A DNA stretch of 64,000 bases, from positions 1-64,000 of the forward strand of contig NZ_WWCN01000012.1 in the NCBI RefSeq assembly GCF_009857445.1. Reading direction: 5' to 3'. Under the pieces are notes generated by a model. That model made no database searches and had not been told where the DNA came from. It saw only the letters and a program-made list of their open reading frames with translations. Source of the DNA: Duganella flavida (GTDB taxonomy: Bacteria; Pseudomonadota; Gammaproteobacteria; Burkholderiales; Burkholderiaceae_D). Both the position numbers and the translations under genes were made by a program. Positions 8,519-17,628 of the stretch are shown here, in pieces; within the stretch, counting starts at the first letter, position 1, and each line of letters begins with the position of its first letter.

Positions 8519-9822
8519 GCTGCTTTGATGCGGCGCAGTTGGGCGGCCTGGTAGGCGGCGAAGGCGTTGTCGAACAGGGTGCGGATTAAGGGATCGTCGA
8601 CGATATCGGCGTCCGCTGGCGCGCCGTTGATGCGCATGTACATGGAGGTGAGCGATTCGCCTAGCGCCAGTCCTGCGTACAGTTTGGCGATTGGGATTTC
8701 GGTATGCCATGTTGGCACTTCTTCGTCGACGGCCAAGGCGATGCTGTCGCCGTGGATGCGGTAGCGGTAGTGCTGCGCGCTGCCTTCGTGGTCGTAGACG
8801 GAAAGCCGCCACACGCATGGCGTGGCGAAGTAGCTGTCTTCAGGAAGCTCCATTTCTTCGTAGCGCTCTAACAGCCCGCTATTGCAGAACGCCTGTACCT
8901 GCGCGGTTTGCTCAAAGGTCAACGCGGTGAAATGGCGTGCGATGTCGGCAGTTGGTGGCGGCACGGTGTCGGGATCATATTCGTAGTCGACATCTTGCTC
9001 GCCTACTGGCAGCACCCACGGCAGCGGTGCGGCGGGCGTGAGCGCATCGGCGGTCAGTTCGACGGCGACTGAAGGATTGAGGCGAACCACCTGCGCAGCC
9101 GGCAGCCACTCGCCCACCGCTTGCGCGAACTGGCGATAGGTGATCGGGAACATCGCGTGGTTGTACCACGACCAGGGCTCCTGTCGGAACTGGCAGGAAC
9201 TCGGTACGACGTAGCGCGGCGCCAGTGCCTGCAGCTGCTCTGGCCATTCCTCTGGCAGTTCGACTGGGCCGCGCTCTGCGCGTGAAGGCGCAATCACGTC
9301 CACTTCGCGCATGGTCTGGAATGGCCACAGCACCATATCCCACGGTGCGTAGGGTTTGAGCTGCTCCAGCGTCTCCGGATCCATCCACGAATCGACCACG
9401 TTGAGCACATTCAGGCCTTCGGCGCGAATCTGGAACATCGAGTCCACATCCGCCTCCAGCGCGCGGCGCGGGATTACTTCAAAAGCGCCCACCAGTACCG
9501 GCAGGTCCAGCGCCAGCGGCCGCACGTCGACGAAGCCCAGTTCACGTATCATCGCGAACAATTCATCGAACAGGCAGTAGAGGTAGACCGGCGTGGCGCG
9601 GTCCAGCAGATCCAGGCTCTCCAGCGAGCAGTGATCGTCATGGAAGTGCGAGATGAACACCGCATCCGGCCGCAGCGCCCTCACCTGCGCGAGGTCGAAG
9701 CGCACGTCCGGATACGCGTGGCAGTTGCGGCTGAACGGGTTCTCGAACACAGGGTCGAACACGATCTGCGTGCCGCCGCTTTCGAACACGTAGCCGGCGT
9801 GGAGGATGCGGGAAATCTTCAT
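8515..9822 (-). CDS. MBL-fold metallo-hydrolase-like protein
   Basis: 435 aa. The N-terminal half is a metallo-beta-lactamase fold: ILHAGYVFES and IVFDPVFENP, then FISHFHDDHCS (HxHxDH) at ~residues 57-64. The C-terminal ~200 residues are acidic, without a domain I recognise. The start ATG overlaps the stop of the upstream M28 peptidase gene (ATGA at 9819-9822 read on the minus strand), so the two are probably translated together. No signal peptide is seen. The substrate is unknown; UlaG/RomA-like cytoplasmic hydrolases are the closest general type. Confidence 0.75.
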   Translation of the reverse strand: MKISRILHAGYVFESGGTQIVFDPVFENPFSRNCHAYPDVRFDLAQVRALRPDAVFISHFHDDHCSLESLDLLDRATPVYLYCLFDELFAMIRELGFVDVRPLALDLPVLVGAFEVIPRRALEADVDSMFQIRAEGLNVLNVVDSWMDPETLEQLKPYAPWDMVLWPFQTMREVDVIAPSRAERGPVELPEEWPEQLQALAPRYVVPSSCQFRQEPWSWYNHAMFPITYRQFAQAVGEWLPAAQVVRLNPSVAVELTADALTPAAPLPWVLPVGEQDVDYEYDPDTVPPPTADIARHFTALTFEQTAQVQAFCNSGLLERYEEMELPEDSYFATPCVWRLSVYDHEGSAQHYRYRIHGDSIALAVDEEVPTWHTEIPIAKLYAGLALGESLTSMYMRINGAPADADIVDDPLIRTLFDNAFAAYQAAQLRRIKAA

Positions 9823-11183
9823 CAGCGCAGCGGCGTTGGATAGCTGGCCGGGCTGACGTTGCCGTCAACATCAATCGCCTGCACGCCGAAGTACACATTA
9901 TCCTTCGACTGCGGCATGGTGAACTCAGTCACCTTGCCGACGAATTTGGAGCCCTGCCAGTCAGCCGCCGTGGTATCACGCCAGACGATGCGATAGCCCG
10001 CCAGATCAGGCTCGCTATTGGCCTGCCAAACCAGCTCGGTATCATTCTGCAGTTTGGCGGTACGCACCTGCACCTTTTGCGGCGCAGCCGGTGCCAGGGC
10101 CAGCGACGATAAGGCCGCCGCATTCACGCGCGCGACCTGGGCGATGTAGTTGTAGTCGTTGTACTGCGGCAGATCGCCTATCAGCACGCCGTTTTCGGTA
10201 CGGATATTCTGGTGCTGGTGATTGAAATCCTCGGCCGGCTCGGTGAAGCGCAAGGCCGCATAGCCGCGCTCCAGGAACGGCATGTGATCGCCGCCACGCA
10301 AGTAGCGGTCGCGCCGCTGGATTACGTTGACTTTAAACTTCGGCACATAGCGCTCGCCCGCTTCCTTCACCGCACGCGCCAGTTGGCGCGACAGCGAATC
10401 GTTCTCGCCGCCGGTCTGGATCAGCGTGCGCACCGCATCGCTGTTTTCCTTCTGCACCGGCAGGCCTTCTGCGAACAGGCGTACTTGCGTATCGTCCTGC
10501 TTGCCGTGTTCATCGCGCGAGCTGCCGATGATATCGTTGGTGAACATGCCGGCGATATTCAAATTCTTTTGCTTGGCCTGTTCCGCCCAATGCGCCGCGC
10601 CCAGCAAGCCCTGTTCCTCCGCCGCCACCGTCATGAACACCAGCGTGGCGTCGAATTTGTACTTGGCCATCACGCAGGCCATCTCCATCACGGCCGCAGT
10701 GCCGGAAGCGTCGTCGTTGGCGCCGGGCGCGTCGCCGCTGGCGTCCATTATGTCGGTGTTGCGCGAATCATAGTGGCCGCTGACCACGTACATGCGCTCC
10801 GCTGACGCAGGCTGCGCGCCCGGCAAAGTCGCCACCACGTTCACGATTTCAGTCGGACGGCTGATGCGCGCGGAGACCGGCGCGATATGGCTGTCAAACT
10901 CCACCTGCAACGGCGTGCCGGCGCCGCAGCGCTCCAGCTCCGCCTTGATCCAGCGCCGGGCGGCGCCGATGCCCTCAGTGTCGGACACGGTGTCCGACAT
11001 GGTGTGGCGCGTGCGGAAGCCCACCAGCTTGCGAATAGTCGCTTCAATACGTGCAGGGGAAATCTGTTTGACGATCTGGTCGATCTGCGCCTGATGACGT
11101 TTGGTATCAGGTTCGGCGGCCATGGCCGGCGCTGCGATCAGCAGGGCCAGCGCAATGGGCATTAACTGTGGTTTGAACTGCAT
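9822..11183 (-). CDS. Exported M28 family zinc aminopeptidase
   Basis: 453 aa. A signal peptide (residues 1-22, ending AMAAEP) is followed by an M28 peptidase domain with the zinc-site motifs VVSGHYDSRN, APGANDDASGTAAVMEMA and VAAEEQGLLGA. A short fibronectin-III-like C-terminal domain (~365-453) contains LVWQANSEPDLAGYRIVWRD. It probably releases N-terminal residues from peptides in the periplasm or outside the cell. GGAGAG upstream supports the ATG at 11183. It is translationally coupled to the downstream MBL-fold gene. Confidence 0.88.
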   Translation of the reverse strand: MQFKPQLMPIALALLIAAPAMAAEPDTKRHQAQIDQIVKQISPARIEATIRKLVGFRTRHTMSDTVSDTEGIGAARRWIKAELERCGAGTPLQVEFDSHIAPVSARISRPTEIVNVVATLPGAQPASAERMYVVSGHYDSRNTDIMDASGDAPGANDDASGTAAVMEMACVMAKYKFDATLVFMTVAAEEQGLLGAAHWAEQAKQKNLNIAGMFTNDIIGSSRDEHGKQDDTQVRLFAEGLPVQKENSDAVRTLIQTGGENDSLSRQLARAVKEAGERYVPKFKVNVIQRRDRYLRGGDHMPFLERGYAALRFTEPAEDFNHQHQNIRTENGVLIGDLPQYNDYNYIAQVARVNAAALSSLALAPAAPQKVQVRTAKLQNDTELVWQANSEPDLAGYRIVWRDTTAADWQGSKFVGKVTEFTMPQSKDNVYFGVQAIDVDGNVSPASYPTPLR

Positions 11184-11245
11184 GCAGCGCTCTCCGTGGT
11201 GGGAGCCCGCAGCAGGGCGCTGCGGGCCGTTGGAAAGCCACTATC

Positions 11246-11539
11246 TTACTTGCTGGACTTGGCCGGTGCACCATCTTTCGATTTGCCGTTCACTTGCAGG
11301 CCGGCCTCGGACAGCTTGATGGCGTTTTTAGGACCGATACCCTTGACGCGCTGCTCGAGATCCGGCCAGTCCTTGAAATCGCCCTTCTTGCGTTCTTCGA
11401 GGATGGCCTTGGACTTGGCTGGCCCCAGGCCACGGATGCCGTCCAGCGCAGCCGCATCGGCCTTGTTGACATCCACCTGCGCCCAAGCCGCCGCCATCGA
11501 CGCCAGCATAGCCAGCAACAGCAATAGTTTCTTGATCAT
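11246..11539 (-). CDS. ComEA-like helix-hairpin-helix DNA-binding protein
   Basis: 97 aa from the ATG at 11539, which has GGAG eight bases upstream; an ATG four codons earlier lacks one. A signal peptide (MIKKLLLLLAMLASMAAAWA) is followed by the ComEA double HhH: VDVNKADAAALDGIRGLGPA and LEQRVKGIGPKNAIKL. ComEA-type proteins bind incoming DNA in the periplasm during transformation; other small exported HhH proteins have unknown roles. The Lys/Ser-rich tail could add DNA affinity. It stands alone, with a hairpin just upstream. Confidence 0.85.
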   Translation of the reverse strand: MIKKLLLLLAMLASMAAAWAQVDVNKADAAALDGIRGLGPAKSKAILEERKKGDFKDWPDLEQRVKGIGPKNAIKLSEAGLQVNGKSKDGAPAKSSK

Positions 11540-11551
11540 CGTAGTCTCCAT

Positions 11552-11580
11552 TAAAGTGAAAAGGAGCGAAAATCGCCCCT
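11552..11580 (-). terminator. Probable terminator downstream of rfaE1
   Basis: On the minus strand AGGGGCGA pairs with TCGCTCCT (one mismatch) around TTT, followed by a T-rich run with two interruptions. It sits between rfaE1 and the comEA-like start, so it might instead act in the comEA leader. Confidence 0.45.
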
Positions 11581-11624
11581 AGGATCACCTTAACGGAGCG
11601 CGGCAACCGCGCAGTTGAGCCAGA

Positions 11625-12548
11625 TCAAGCGCCGAACAATTCCTCGCGCGTGACGGTGGCCGTACCCAGTTTGCCGACCACGATGCCGCCAGCGCGGTTG
11701 GCGGTTTCCACCGCTTCCTGCCAGCCGGCGCCGGTGCCCAGCATGCAGGCCATGGTGGCGATCACGGTATCGCCCGCGCCGGAAACGTCAAACACCTCGC
11801 GCGCCTGCGCCGGCGTGTGGTACTGGGCGCCGTCAGTGTACAGCGTCATGCCCTCTTCCGAGCGGGTGAGCAACAGCGCATCGAGCTTGAGTTCCACGCG
11901 CAGGGCTTGCGCCTTGGCGGTCAGCTGCTCTTCGCTGTTCCACGATCCGACGATGCGCTTGAATTCCGACTTGTTCGGCGTCAGCACCGTGGCGCCCGCG
12001 TAGCGCGAGAAGTCGTCGCCCTTCGGATCGACCATCACCACCTTGCCGGCCGCACGCGCGGCGGCGATCATGTCGGCCACCGCCACCAGGCTGCCCTTGG
12101 CGTAATCCGACAGCACGATCACATCGTAATCGGCCAGCAGCGCCTTGAACTGTTCCAGCTTGTCGCGCAAGACCGTGTCGGTCGGCGCTTCCTCAAAGTC
12201 AATGCGCACCATCTGCTGCTGGCGCCCGATCACACGCAGCTTGATGATGGTGGAAATCGCTTCGTCGCGTTTCAGGTAGCTGCGGATGCCGCCACCGGCC
12301 AGCAGCGAGGCCACTTCATCGCCCGCCTCGTCGTTGCCGACGATGCCCAGCAAGCCAGCCTGCGCGCCCAGCGCCGCCGCGTTGCGCGAGACGTTGGCGG
12401 CGCCGCCGAGGCGCGCCTCGCGCTTCTCGATGCGCACCACCGGCACCGGCGCTTCCGGCGAGATGCGGCTGACCTCACCGAACCAGTAACGGTCCAGCAT
12501 CACGTCGCCCGCCACCAGGATGCGTACTTTATCCAGATTCGTCGTCAC
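11625..12548 (-). CDS. rfaE1: D-glycero-beta-D-manno-heptose-7-phosphate kinase
   Basis: 307 aa PfkB/ribokinase-family sugar kinase: N-terminal VAGDVMLDRYWFGEVSRISP and GGAANVSRNAAALGA, ATP/anion-hole motif DVSGAGDTVIATMACML near residue 258. It corresponds to the kinase half of HldE only; the adenylyltransferase half (RfaE2) is not fused and is not in this window. It supplies ADP-heptose precursors for the LPS inner core. It lies 12 bp after ugd and downstream of lapAB, so the cluster serves envelope polysaccharide and LPS. Confidence 0.94.
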   Translation of the reverse strand: MTTNLDKVRILVAGDVMLDRYWFGEVSRISPEAPVPVVRIEKREARLGGAANVSRNAAALGAQAGLLGIVGNDEAGDEVASLLAGGGIRSYLKRDEAISTIIKLRVIGRQQQMVRIDFEEAPTDTVLRDKLEQFKALLADYDVIVLSDYAKGSLVAVADMIAAARAAGKVVMVDPKGDDFSRYAGATVLTPNKSEFKRIVGSWNSEEQLTAKAQALRVELKLDALLLTRSEEGMTLYTDGAQYHTPAQAREVFDVSGAGDTVIATMACMLGTGAGWQEAVETANRAGGIVVGKLGTATVTREELFGA

Positions 12549-12560
12549 GGTGCGGCCTCG

Positions 12561-13934
12561 TTAAGTGCGGGTCAAAATCGAACGGCCGATGCCGTGGTAT
12601 TCAAACGCCGCTTCCGCCATCACTGCCGGCTCGAACAGGTTACGGCCGTCGAAGATCACGGCCTGCTTCAAAGCCGCCTTGATCTGGTCGAAGTCCGGGC
12701 TGCGGAAGGCCTTCCATTCGGTGACGATGACCAGCGCCTCGGCATCGGTCAGCGCATCTTTCGGGCTGGCGGCAAAGCGCACGCGCGCCAGTTCGGACGG
12801 CGTCAGGTCAAGCGCCAGCACACGCTTGGCTTCCGCCATCGCCACCGGATCGTACACCGCCACCGTGGCGCCGGCGTCCAGCAGCTGGCGCAGCAGCACG
12901 CGCGACGGCGCTTCGCGCATATCGTCGGTATTCGGCTTGAAAGCCAGGCCCCACACCGCAAAGTGCTTGCCGCTCAAGTCCGCGCCAAAACGCTGGACGA
13001 CCTTCTGGCCCAGCACCAGCTTCTGCTTGTCATTAACCGCTTCCACCGCGCGCAGGATCAGCAGGTCTTGCGAGTACTGGCGCGCGGTGCGCTCCAGCGC
13101 CTGCACGTCTTTCGGGAAGCACGAACCGCCGTAGCCGGCGCCAGCGTACAGGAAGCTATGGCCGATGCGCGGATCGGAGCCGATGCCGTGGCGAACCGCC
13201 TCGATATCGGCGCCCACCTGGTCGGCCAGGTTGGCCATCTCGTTCATGAACGAGATGCGGGTCGCCAGCATGGCGTTGGCCGCGTACTTGGTGAACTCCG
13301 CCGAGCGCACGTCCATCCAGAAAGTGCGCTCGTGATTGCGGTTGAACGGCGCGTAGAGCTTCTTCATCTTGGCGGCCGCTTTTTCGCCTTCAGCCGAATT
13401 GTCATGGCCGATGACGATGCGGTCCGGGCGCATGAAGTCTTCCACCGCCGCGCCCTCTTTCAGGAACTCCGGATTCGACACCACCGAGAAGCTGGCTGCA
13501 GGATCGCCTGCGCGCGCCGCCAGCTCTTCACGCAGGGCCGCGCTGACGCGGTCCGCCGTGCCCACCGGCACCGTCGATTTGTCGACGATGACCTTGAAGC
13601 CGGTCATGTGCTTGCCGATGTTGCGGGCCGCAGCCAGCACATACTGCAAGTCGGCCGAGCCATCTTCATCGGGCGGCGTGCCGACCGCGATGAACTGCAC
13701 TTCGCCGTGCGCCACCGAGGCCGCAACGTCGGTCGAGAACTGGATACGGCCGGCGGCGCGGTTGCGCGCCACCACTTCTTCCAGGCCCGGTTCGTGGATC
13801 GGGATGCCGCCGTTATTCAGCAGGTCGATCTTTTTCTGGTCGACGTCGAGGCAGAACACGTCGTTGCCCAGCTCCGCCAGGCAAGCGCCCGTAACCAGAC
13901 CTACATAGCCAGTACCGATGATGGTGATTTTCAT
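12561..13934 (-). CDS. ugd: UDP-glucose 6-dehydrogenase
   Basis: 457 aa. N-terminal NAD-binding GTGYVGLVTGACLAELG, catalytic cysteine in GGSCFPKDVQAL, and a C-terminal UDP-binding domain with WGLAFKPNTDDMREAPS. It oxidises UDP-glucose to UDP-glucuronate using two NAD+. The length is typical of the bacterial Ugd/TuaD family. It lies 13 bp downstream of lapB and 12 bp upstream of rfaE1, consistent with one transcript. Confidence 0.96.
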   Translation of the reverse strand: MKITIIGTGYVGLVTGACLAELGNDVFCLDVDQKKIDLLNNGGIPIHEPGLEEVVARNRAAGRIQFSTDVAASVAHGEVQFIAVGTPPDEDGSADLQYVLAAARNIGKHMTGFKVIVDKSTVPVGTADRVSAALREELAARAGDPAASFSVVSNPEFLKEGAAVEDFMRPDRIVIGHDNSAEGEKAAAKMKKLYAPFNRNHERTFWMDVRSAEFTKYAANAMLATRISFMNEMANLADQVGADIEAVRHGIGSDPRIGHSFLYAGAGYGGSCFPKDVQALERTARQYSQDLLILRAVEAVNDKQKLVLGQKVVQRFGADLSGKHFAVWGLAFKPNTDDMREAPSRVLLRQLLDAGATVAVYDPVAMAEAKRVLALDLTPSELARVRFAASPKDALTDAEALVIVTEWKAFRSPDFDQIKAALKQAVIFDGRNLFEPAVMAEAAFEYHGIGRSILTRT

Positions 13935-13947
13935 GATGGTGCTCTTT

Positions 13948-15123
13948 TCAATTCATTACGTTTAATTCTTCGGTGCGGCGCGGCGGGTAAGTCTCCCACT
14001 TGCTGCAGCCCGGGCATTGCCAGTAGAACTGGCGCGCCTTGAAGCCGCAGTGGCTGCACTGGTAGCGTGCCAGCTTTTGCGTGTAGCTGTGCACCAGGTT
14101 CTTCACCATCGACAGCTCCGGCATCACCGCCGCCGGCGCGTCCATCAGGCGTGCTTCCAAAAATTTGTCCAGTCCCAGCAAGGTCGGCGTGCGGCGCAGC
14201 TGTTCGCCGACCAATTGCTTGGCCGCTTCCACGCCATCCAGCTCCAGTACCGCCTTGTACACCACTTCCACCAGATCGATGGAAGATGCTTGCTCAAGAT
14301 AGGATTTCAAGAGGTTGACGCCTTCTTGCGGCCGGCCCACCTTGCGGTAGCCGTCCATCAAACGCGGCGCCACCAGCGCCACGTGCGGCACGCTGATTTG
14401 TTCGACGCGGCGCCAGGTCAGCAGCGCGCCTTCAAGGTCGCCCTGCGCCAGCTGGGCGTCGCCGGTCAGCAAGGTAGCGCGCACATTGACACGGTCCGCT
14501 TGCAGCGATTTATCCAGCAGCGCCAAGGCTTGTTCCGGATGCAGGTGCACCAGCGCGTCCTGCGCCAGCTCGCAGTAGAACTGGGCGATTTCCTTCTGGC
14601 GCGAACCGGCGCCTGCTTCTTGCAGGCCGATCGCCGCCTCAATCGCGCGCGGCCACTCCTTCTCGCGCTGGAAAATCTCCAGCAGCGCGCGGCGCGCCTG
14701 CGCCGCGTAAGTGCCGTTGAGCAGCGAGTTAAAGGTCTCTTCGGCGCGGTCCAGCAGGCCGGCCTTCAGGTAGTCCATGCCCAGCTCATACTGCGCGTGC
14801 TCCTTCTGCTCCTGCGGCAGGTCGGGCCGCGCCAGCAGGTTCTGGTGCACGCGAATGGCGCGTTCGGTCTCGCCGCGGCGGCGGAACAGGTTACCGAGCG
14901 CGAAGTGCATCTCAGCCGATTCCGGATCGAGGCGGACGATTTCGATAAATGCGTCGACCGCCTTGTCCGGCTGGTCGTTAAGCAAGAAGTTCAGGCCCTT
15001 GTAATAGCCACGCGGCAGGGTGCGCGATTCCGACAGCAGCTGGCGGATATCGACCCGCGCCGCGACCCATCCCAGGCCAAAGAAGACCGGGATGCCCAGT
15101 AACCACCAGAGTTCAAATTCCAT
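13948..15123 (-). CDS. lapB: LPS assembly protein LapB (YciM)
   Basis: 391 aa. An N-terminal membrane anchor (LWWLLGIPVFFGLGWVAA) is followed by TPR repeats from ~45 to ~330 and a C-terminal rubredoxin-like zinc domain, with CSHCGF and CPGCSKW. LapB controls LPS amount by presenting LpxC to FtsH at the inner membrane. It follows lapA with a 28-bp gap, the usual lapAB arrangement. Confidence 0.95.
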   Translation of the reverse strand: MEFELWWLLGIPVFFGLGWVAARVDIRQLLSESRTLPRGYYKGLNFLLNDQPDKAVDAFIEIVRLDPESAEMHFALGNLFRRRGETERAIRVHQNLLARPDLPQEQKEHAQYELGMDYLKAGLLDRAEETFNSLLNGTYAAQARRALLEIFQREKEWPRAIEAAIGLQEAGAGSRQKEIAQFYCELAQDALVHLHPEQALALLDKSLQADRVNVRATLLTGDAQLAQGDLEGALLTWRRVEQISVPHVALVAPRLMDGYRKVGRPQEGVNLLKSYLEQASSIDLVEVVYKAVLELDGVEAAKQLVGEQLRRTPTLLGLDKFLEARLMDAPAAVMPELSMVKNLVHSYTQKLARYQCSHCGFKARQFYWQCPGCSKWETYPPRRTEELNVMN

Positions 15124-15151
15124 GCTAATTCTGTGTCATTGTTATTGTTAA

Positions 15152-15454
15152 TTATTGTGTCGGCACGCTGTCCGGCTGCGGCGGTTGATTCGCCTGCAGG
15201 GCCGACGCTTGCAGCGTGTGGACGGCGGCCTTGTGCTTGTTAGCTTCGCGGCGGTGGCGGAATACCGTCGGCGTCAGCGCCAGCACGCCGAGTACGGCGC
15301 CGGCCACAAAAAAGCCCAGCAGCATCAGCACCAGCGGGCCACGCAGCTCGTAGTGCAGGAACAGTTGCAGATCGACTTCCTGCGAGTTCTTCAGCGCGAA
15401 GCCGAAAAACAAGACGAAGATGATGAAGCCTATGAGGGTGGAGATGAATTTCAT
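15152..15454 (-). CDS. lapA: LapA family inner-membrane protein
   Basis: 100 aa from the ATG at 15454 (MKFISTLIGFIIFVLFFGFA). It has two transmembrane helices (~4-22 and ~38-62) around a short periplasmic loop, then a basic cytoplasmic tail (FRHRREANKHKAAV). This is the DUF1049/LapA layout. LapA works with LapB in LPS homeostasis. The ihfB terminator lies upstream, so lapA probably has its own promoter. Confidence 0.9.
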   Translation of the reverse strand: MKFISTLIGFIIFVLFFGFALKNSQEVDLQLFLHYELRGPLVLMLLGFFVAGAVLGVLALTPTVFRHRREANKHKAAVHTLQASALQANQPPQPDSVPTQ

Positions 15455-15507
15455 CAGCCAAAGTCCTGTGGAGTAGTTCCGAGAGCGCCAGTATCGCACC
15501 TCGGGCA

Positions 15508-15541
15508 ACAAAAAAAAAGCGGCATCCCGAAGGACGCCGCT
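15508..15541 (-). terminator. Strong intrinsic terminator after ihfB
   Basis: On the minus strand AGCGGCGTCC pairs with GGATGCCGCT across a TTCG tetraloop, followed by eight or more T. It separates the serC-ihfB block from lapAB. Confidence 0.92.
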
Positions 15542-15560
15542 TTTGTAACTATGGAATGCT

Positions 15561-15866
15561 TCAGTCCTCGATGATCGGTTGCCCGACCATCGCGTCAACC
15601 CGCTCGCGCAATTGCTTGCCTGGCTTGAAGTGCGGCACCCGTTTTTCCGGCACCATCACCTTGTCGCCCGACTTCGGGTTGCGCCCGATGCGTGGTGGCC
15701 GGCTGTTGAGGGCAAAGCTGCCAAAACCGCGGATCTCGATGCGCTGACCCGTCGACAAAGCGTTGGTCATCGCATCCAGGATGGTTTTGACGGCATATTC
15801 CGCATCTTTGGCCACCAGCTGAGAGTAACGCTCAGCCAGACGGTTAATCAGTTCGGACTTAGTCAT
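15561..15866 (-). CDS. ihfB: Integration host factor beta subunit
   Basis: 101 aa. HU/IHF fold with MTKSELINRLAERYSQL at the start and the DNA-intercalating arm RPPRIGRNPKSGDKV. The longer C-terminal VPHFKPGKQLRERV favours IHF-beta over HU. IHF bends DNA as a heterodimer with IhfA (not in this window). It lies 10 bp after rpsA, the standard order in betaproteobacteria. Confidence 0.96.
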   Translation of the reverse strand: MTKSELINRLAERYSQLVAKDAEYAVKTILDAMTNALSTGQRIEIRGFGSFALNSRPPRIGRNPKSGDKVMVPEKRVPHFKPGKQLRERVDAMVGQPIIED

Positions 15867-15876
15867 CGACTAGTTC

Positions 15877-17562
15877 TTAGTTCTTGTTGTCCAGCTTAGC
15901 TTTCAGCAGTGCGCCCAGGCTGGTGGTGCCCGAAGCAGCGTTGCTGTCCGAAGCGATGTTTTTCATCGCTTCAGCGGTGTCAGCCGAATCTTTCGCTTTG
16001 ATCGACAGCTGGATCGAACGTGCTTTACGGTCGATGTTGATCACCAGCGCTTCGACGGCATCGCCGACTTTCAGGTGGGTGCCAGCATCTTCCACGCGGT
16101 CACGCGAGATTTCCGAAGCGCGCAGGTAGCCTTCAACTTCTTCCGACAGTTGGATCACGGCGCCTTTAGGCTCTACCGATTTCACGGTACCGTTCACCAG
16201 CGAACCTTTGTCGTTCATGGCGGCGAAGTTGTTGAATGGATCACCTTCCAGTTGCTTAACGCCCAGGGAAACGCGCTCACGCTCAACGTCGATCGCCAGC
16301 ACCACGGCTTCCAGTTCGTCACCTTTTTTGAACTTGCGTACGGCTTCTTCGCCGGACTCGGTCCACGACAGGTCGGACAGGTGTACCAGGCCGTCGATGT
16401 TGCCAGCCAGGCCGATGAACACGCCGAAGTCGGTGATCGATTTGATCGCGCCGCGGACTTTGTCACCCTTCTTGTGGGTGACGCCGAAGTCGTCCCATGG
16501 GTTAGCTTTGCACTGTTTCATGCCCAGCGAAATACGACGACGCTCTTCGTCGATTTCCAGAACCATCACTTCTACTTCGTCGCCCAGTTGGACAACTTTG
16601 TTAGGAGCGACGTTTTTGTTGGTCCAGTCCATTTCGGAAACGTGTACCAGACCTTCGATACCTTGTTCCACTTCAACGAACGCACCGTAGTCGGTCAGGT
16701 TGGTGACTTTACCGAACAGGCGGGTGCTCTGTGGGTAGCGACGCGACAGACCGGTCCATGGGTCATCGCCCAGTTGCTTCACGCCCAGCGAAACACGGTT
16801 CTTCTCTTGATCGTACTTCAGGACTTTTGCGGTGATTTCTTGACCAACGGTCAGTACTTCCGATGGGTGACGCACACGACGCCATGCCAGATCGGTGATG
16901 TGCAGCAGGCCGTCGATGCCGCCCAGATCCACGAACGCGCCGTAGTCGGTGATGTTTTTCACAACGCCGGTCACGACCGTGCCTTCTTTCAGCGTTTCCA
17001 TCAGTTTCTGACGCTCTTCGCCCATCGAAGCTTCGATGACAGCGCGGCGGGACAGAACGACGTTGTTACGCTTGCGGTCCAGTTTGATAACTTTGAATTC
17101 GAGGGTTTTGCCTTCGAATGGGGTGGTGTCTTTCACCGGACGGGTGTCAACCAGCGAACCCGGCAGGAAGGCGCGGATGCCGTTGGTCAGAACGGTCAGG
17201 CCGCCTTTGACTTTGCCATTGACGGTACCGACGACGATCTCGCCCGATTCCATAGCTTTTTCCAGTGCCAGCCACGACGCCAGACGCTTGGCTTTGTCGC
17301 GCGACAGGATGGTATCGCCGAAACCATTTTCCAGCGATTCGATGGCCACGGAAACGAAGTCACCTACTTTGACTTCCAGTTCGCCTTGGTCATTCTTGAA
17401 TTCTTCAACAGGGATGAATGCTTCCGATTTCAGGCCGGCGTTGACGATCACGAAGTTGTGATCCAGACGAACGACTTCAGCCGAGATCACTTCGCCCGAA
17501 CGCATGTCTTGACGCGACAGGGATTCTTCGAAGAGGGCTGCAAAACTTTCCATATTAGACAT
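15877..17562 (-). CDS. rpsA: 30S ribosomal protein S1
   Basis: 561 aa with six S1 RNA-binding repeats; clear repeat signatures include GVVKNITDYGAFVDLGGIDG, GKVTNLTDYGAFVEVEQGIE and GAIKSITDFGVFIGLAGNID. It binds mRNA and brings it to the 30S subunit during initiation. The length is normal for the family. It lies 66 bp after cmk, with an AT-rich gap that could hold a promoter or leader. Confidence 0.97.
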   Translation of the reverse strand: MSNMESFAALFEESLSRQDMRSGEVISAEVVRLDHNFVIVNAGLKSEAFIPVEEFKNDQGELEVKVGDFVSVAIESLENGFGDTILSRDKAKRLASWLALEKAMESGEIVVGTVNGKVKGGLTVLTNGIRAFLPGSLVDTRPVKDTTPFEGKTLEFKVIKLDRKRNNVVLSRRAVIEASMGEERQKLMETLKEGTVVTGVVKNITDYGAFVDLGGIDGLLHITDLAWRRVRHPSEVLTVGQEITAKVLKYDQEKNRVSLGVKQLGDDPWTGLSRRYPQSTRLFGKVTNLTDYGAFVEVEQGIEGLVHVSEMDWTNKNVAPNKVVQLGDEVEVMVLEIDEERRRISLGMKQCKANPWDDFGVTHKKGDKVRGAIKSITDFGVFIGLAGNIDGLVHLSDLSWTESGEEAVRKFKKGDELEAVVLAIDVERERVSLGVKQLEGDPFNNFAAMNDKGSLVNGTVKSVEPKGAVIQLSEEVEGYLRASEISRDRVEDAGTHLKVGDAVEALVINIDRKARSIQLSIKAKDSADTAEAMKNIASDSNAASGTTSLGALLKAKLDNKN

Positions 17563-17628
17563 TGTATTTCCAGGTTACCAGTAAGGCCCGCGGACTGCGG
17601 CTTCAACTGGGTTAGGTTAATAAAGAGG

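Noticed and set aside
11817..14042. 741-codon open frame antisense to rfaE1 and ugd
   Set aside because: It mirrors two well-identified genes; its composition is typical of high-GC antisense frames.
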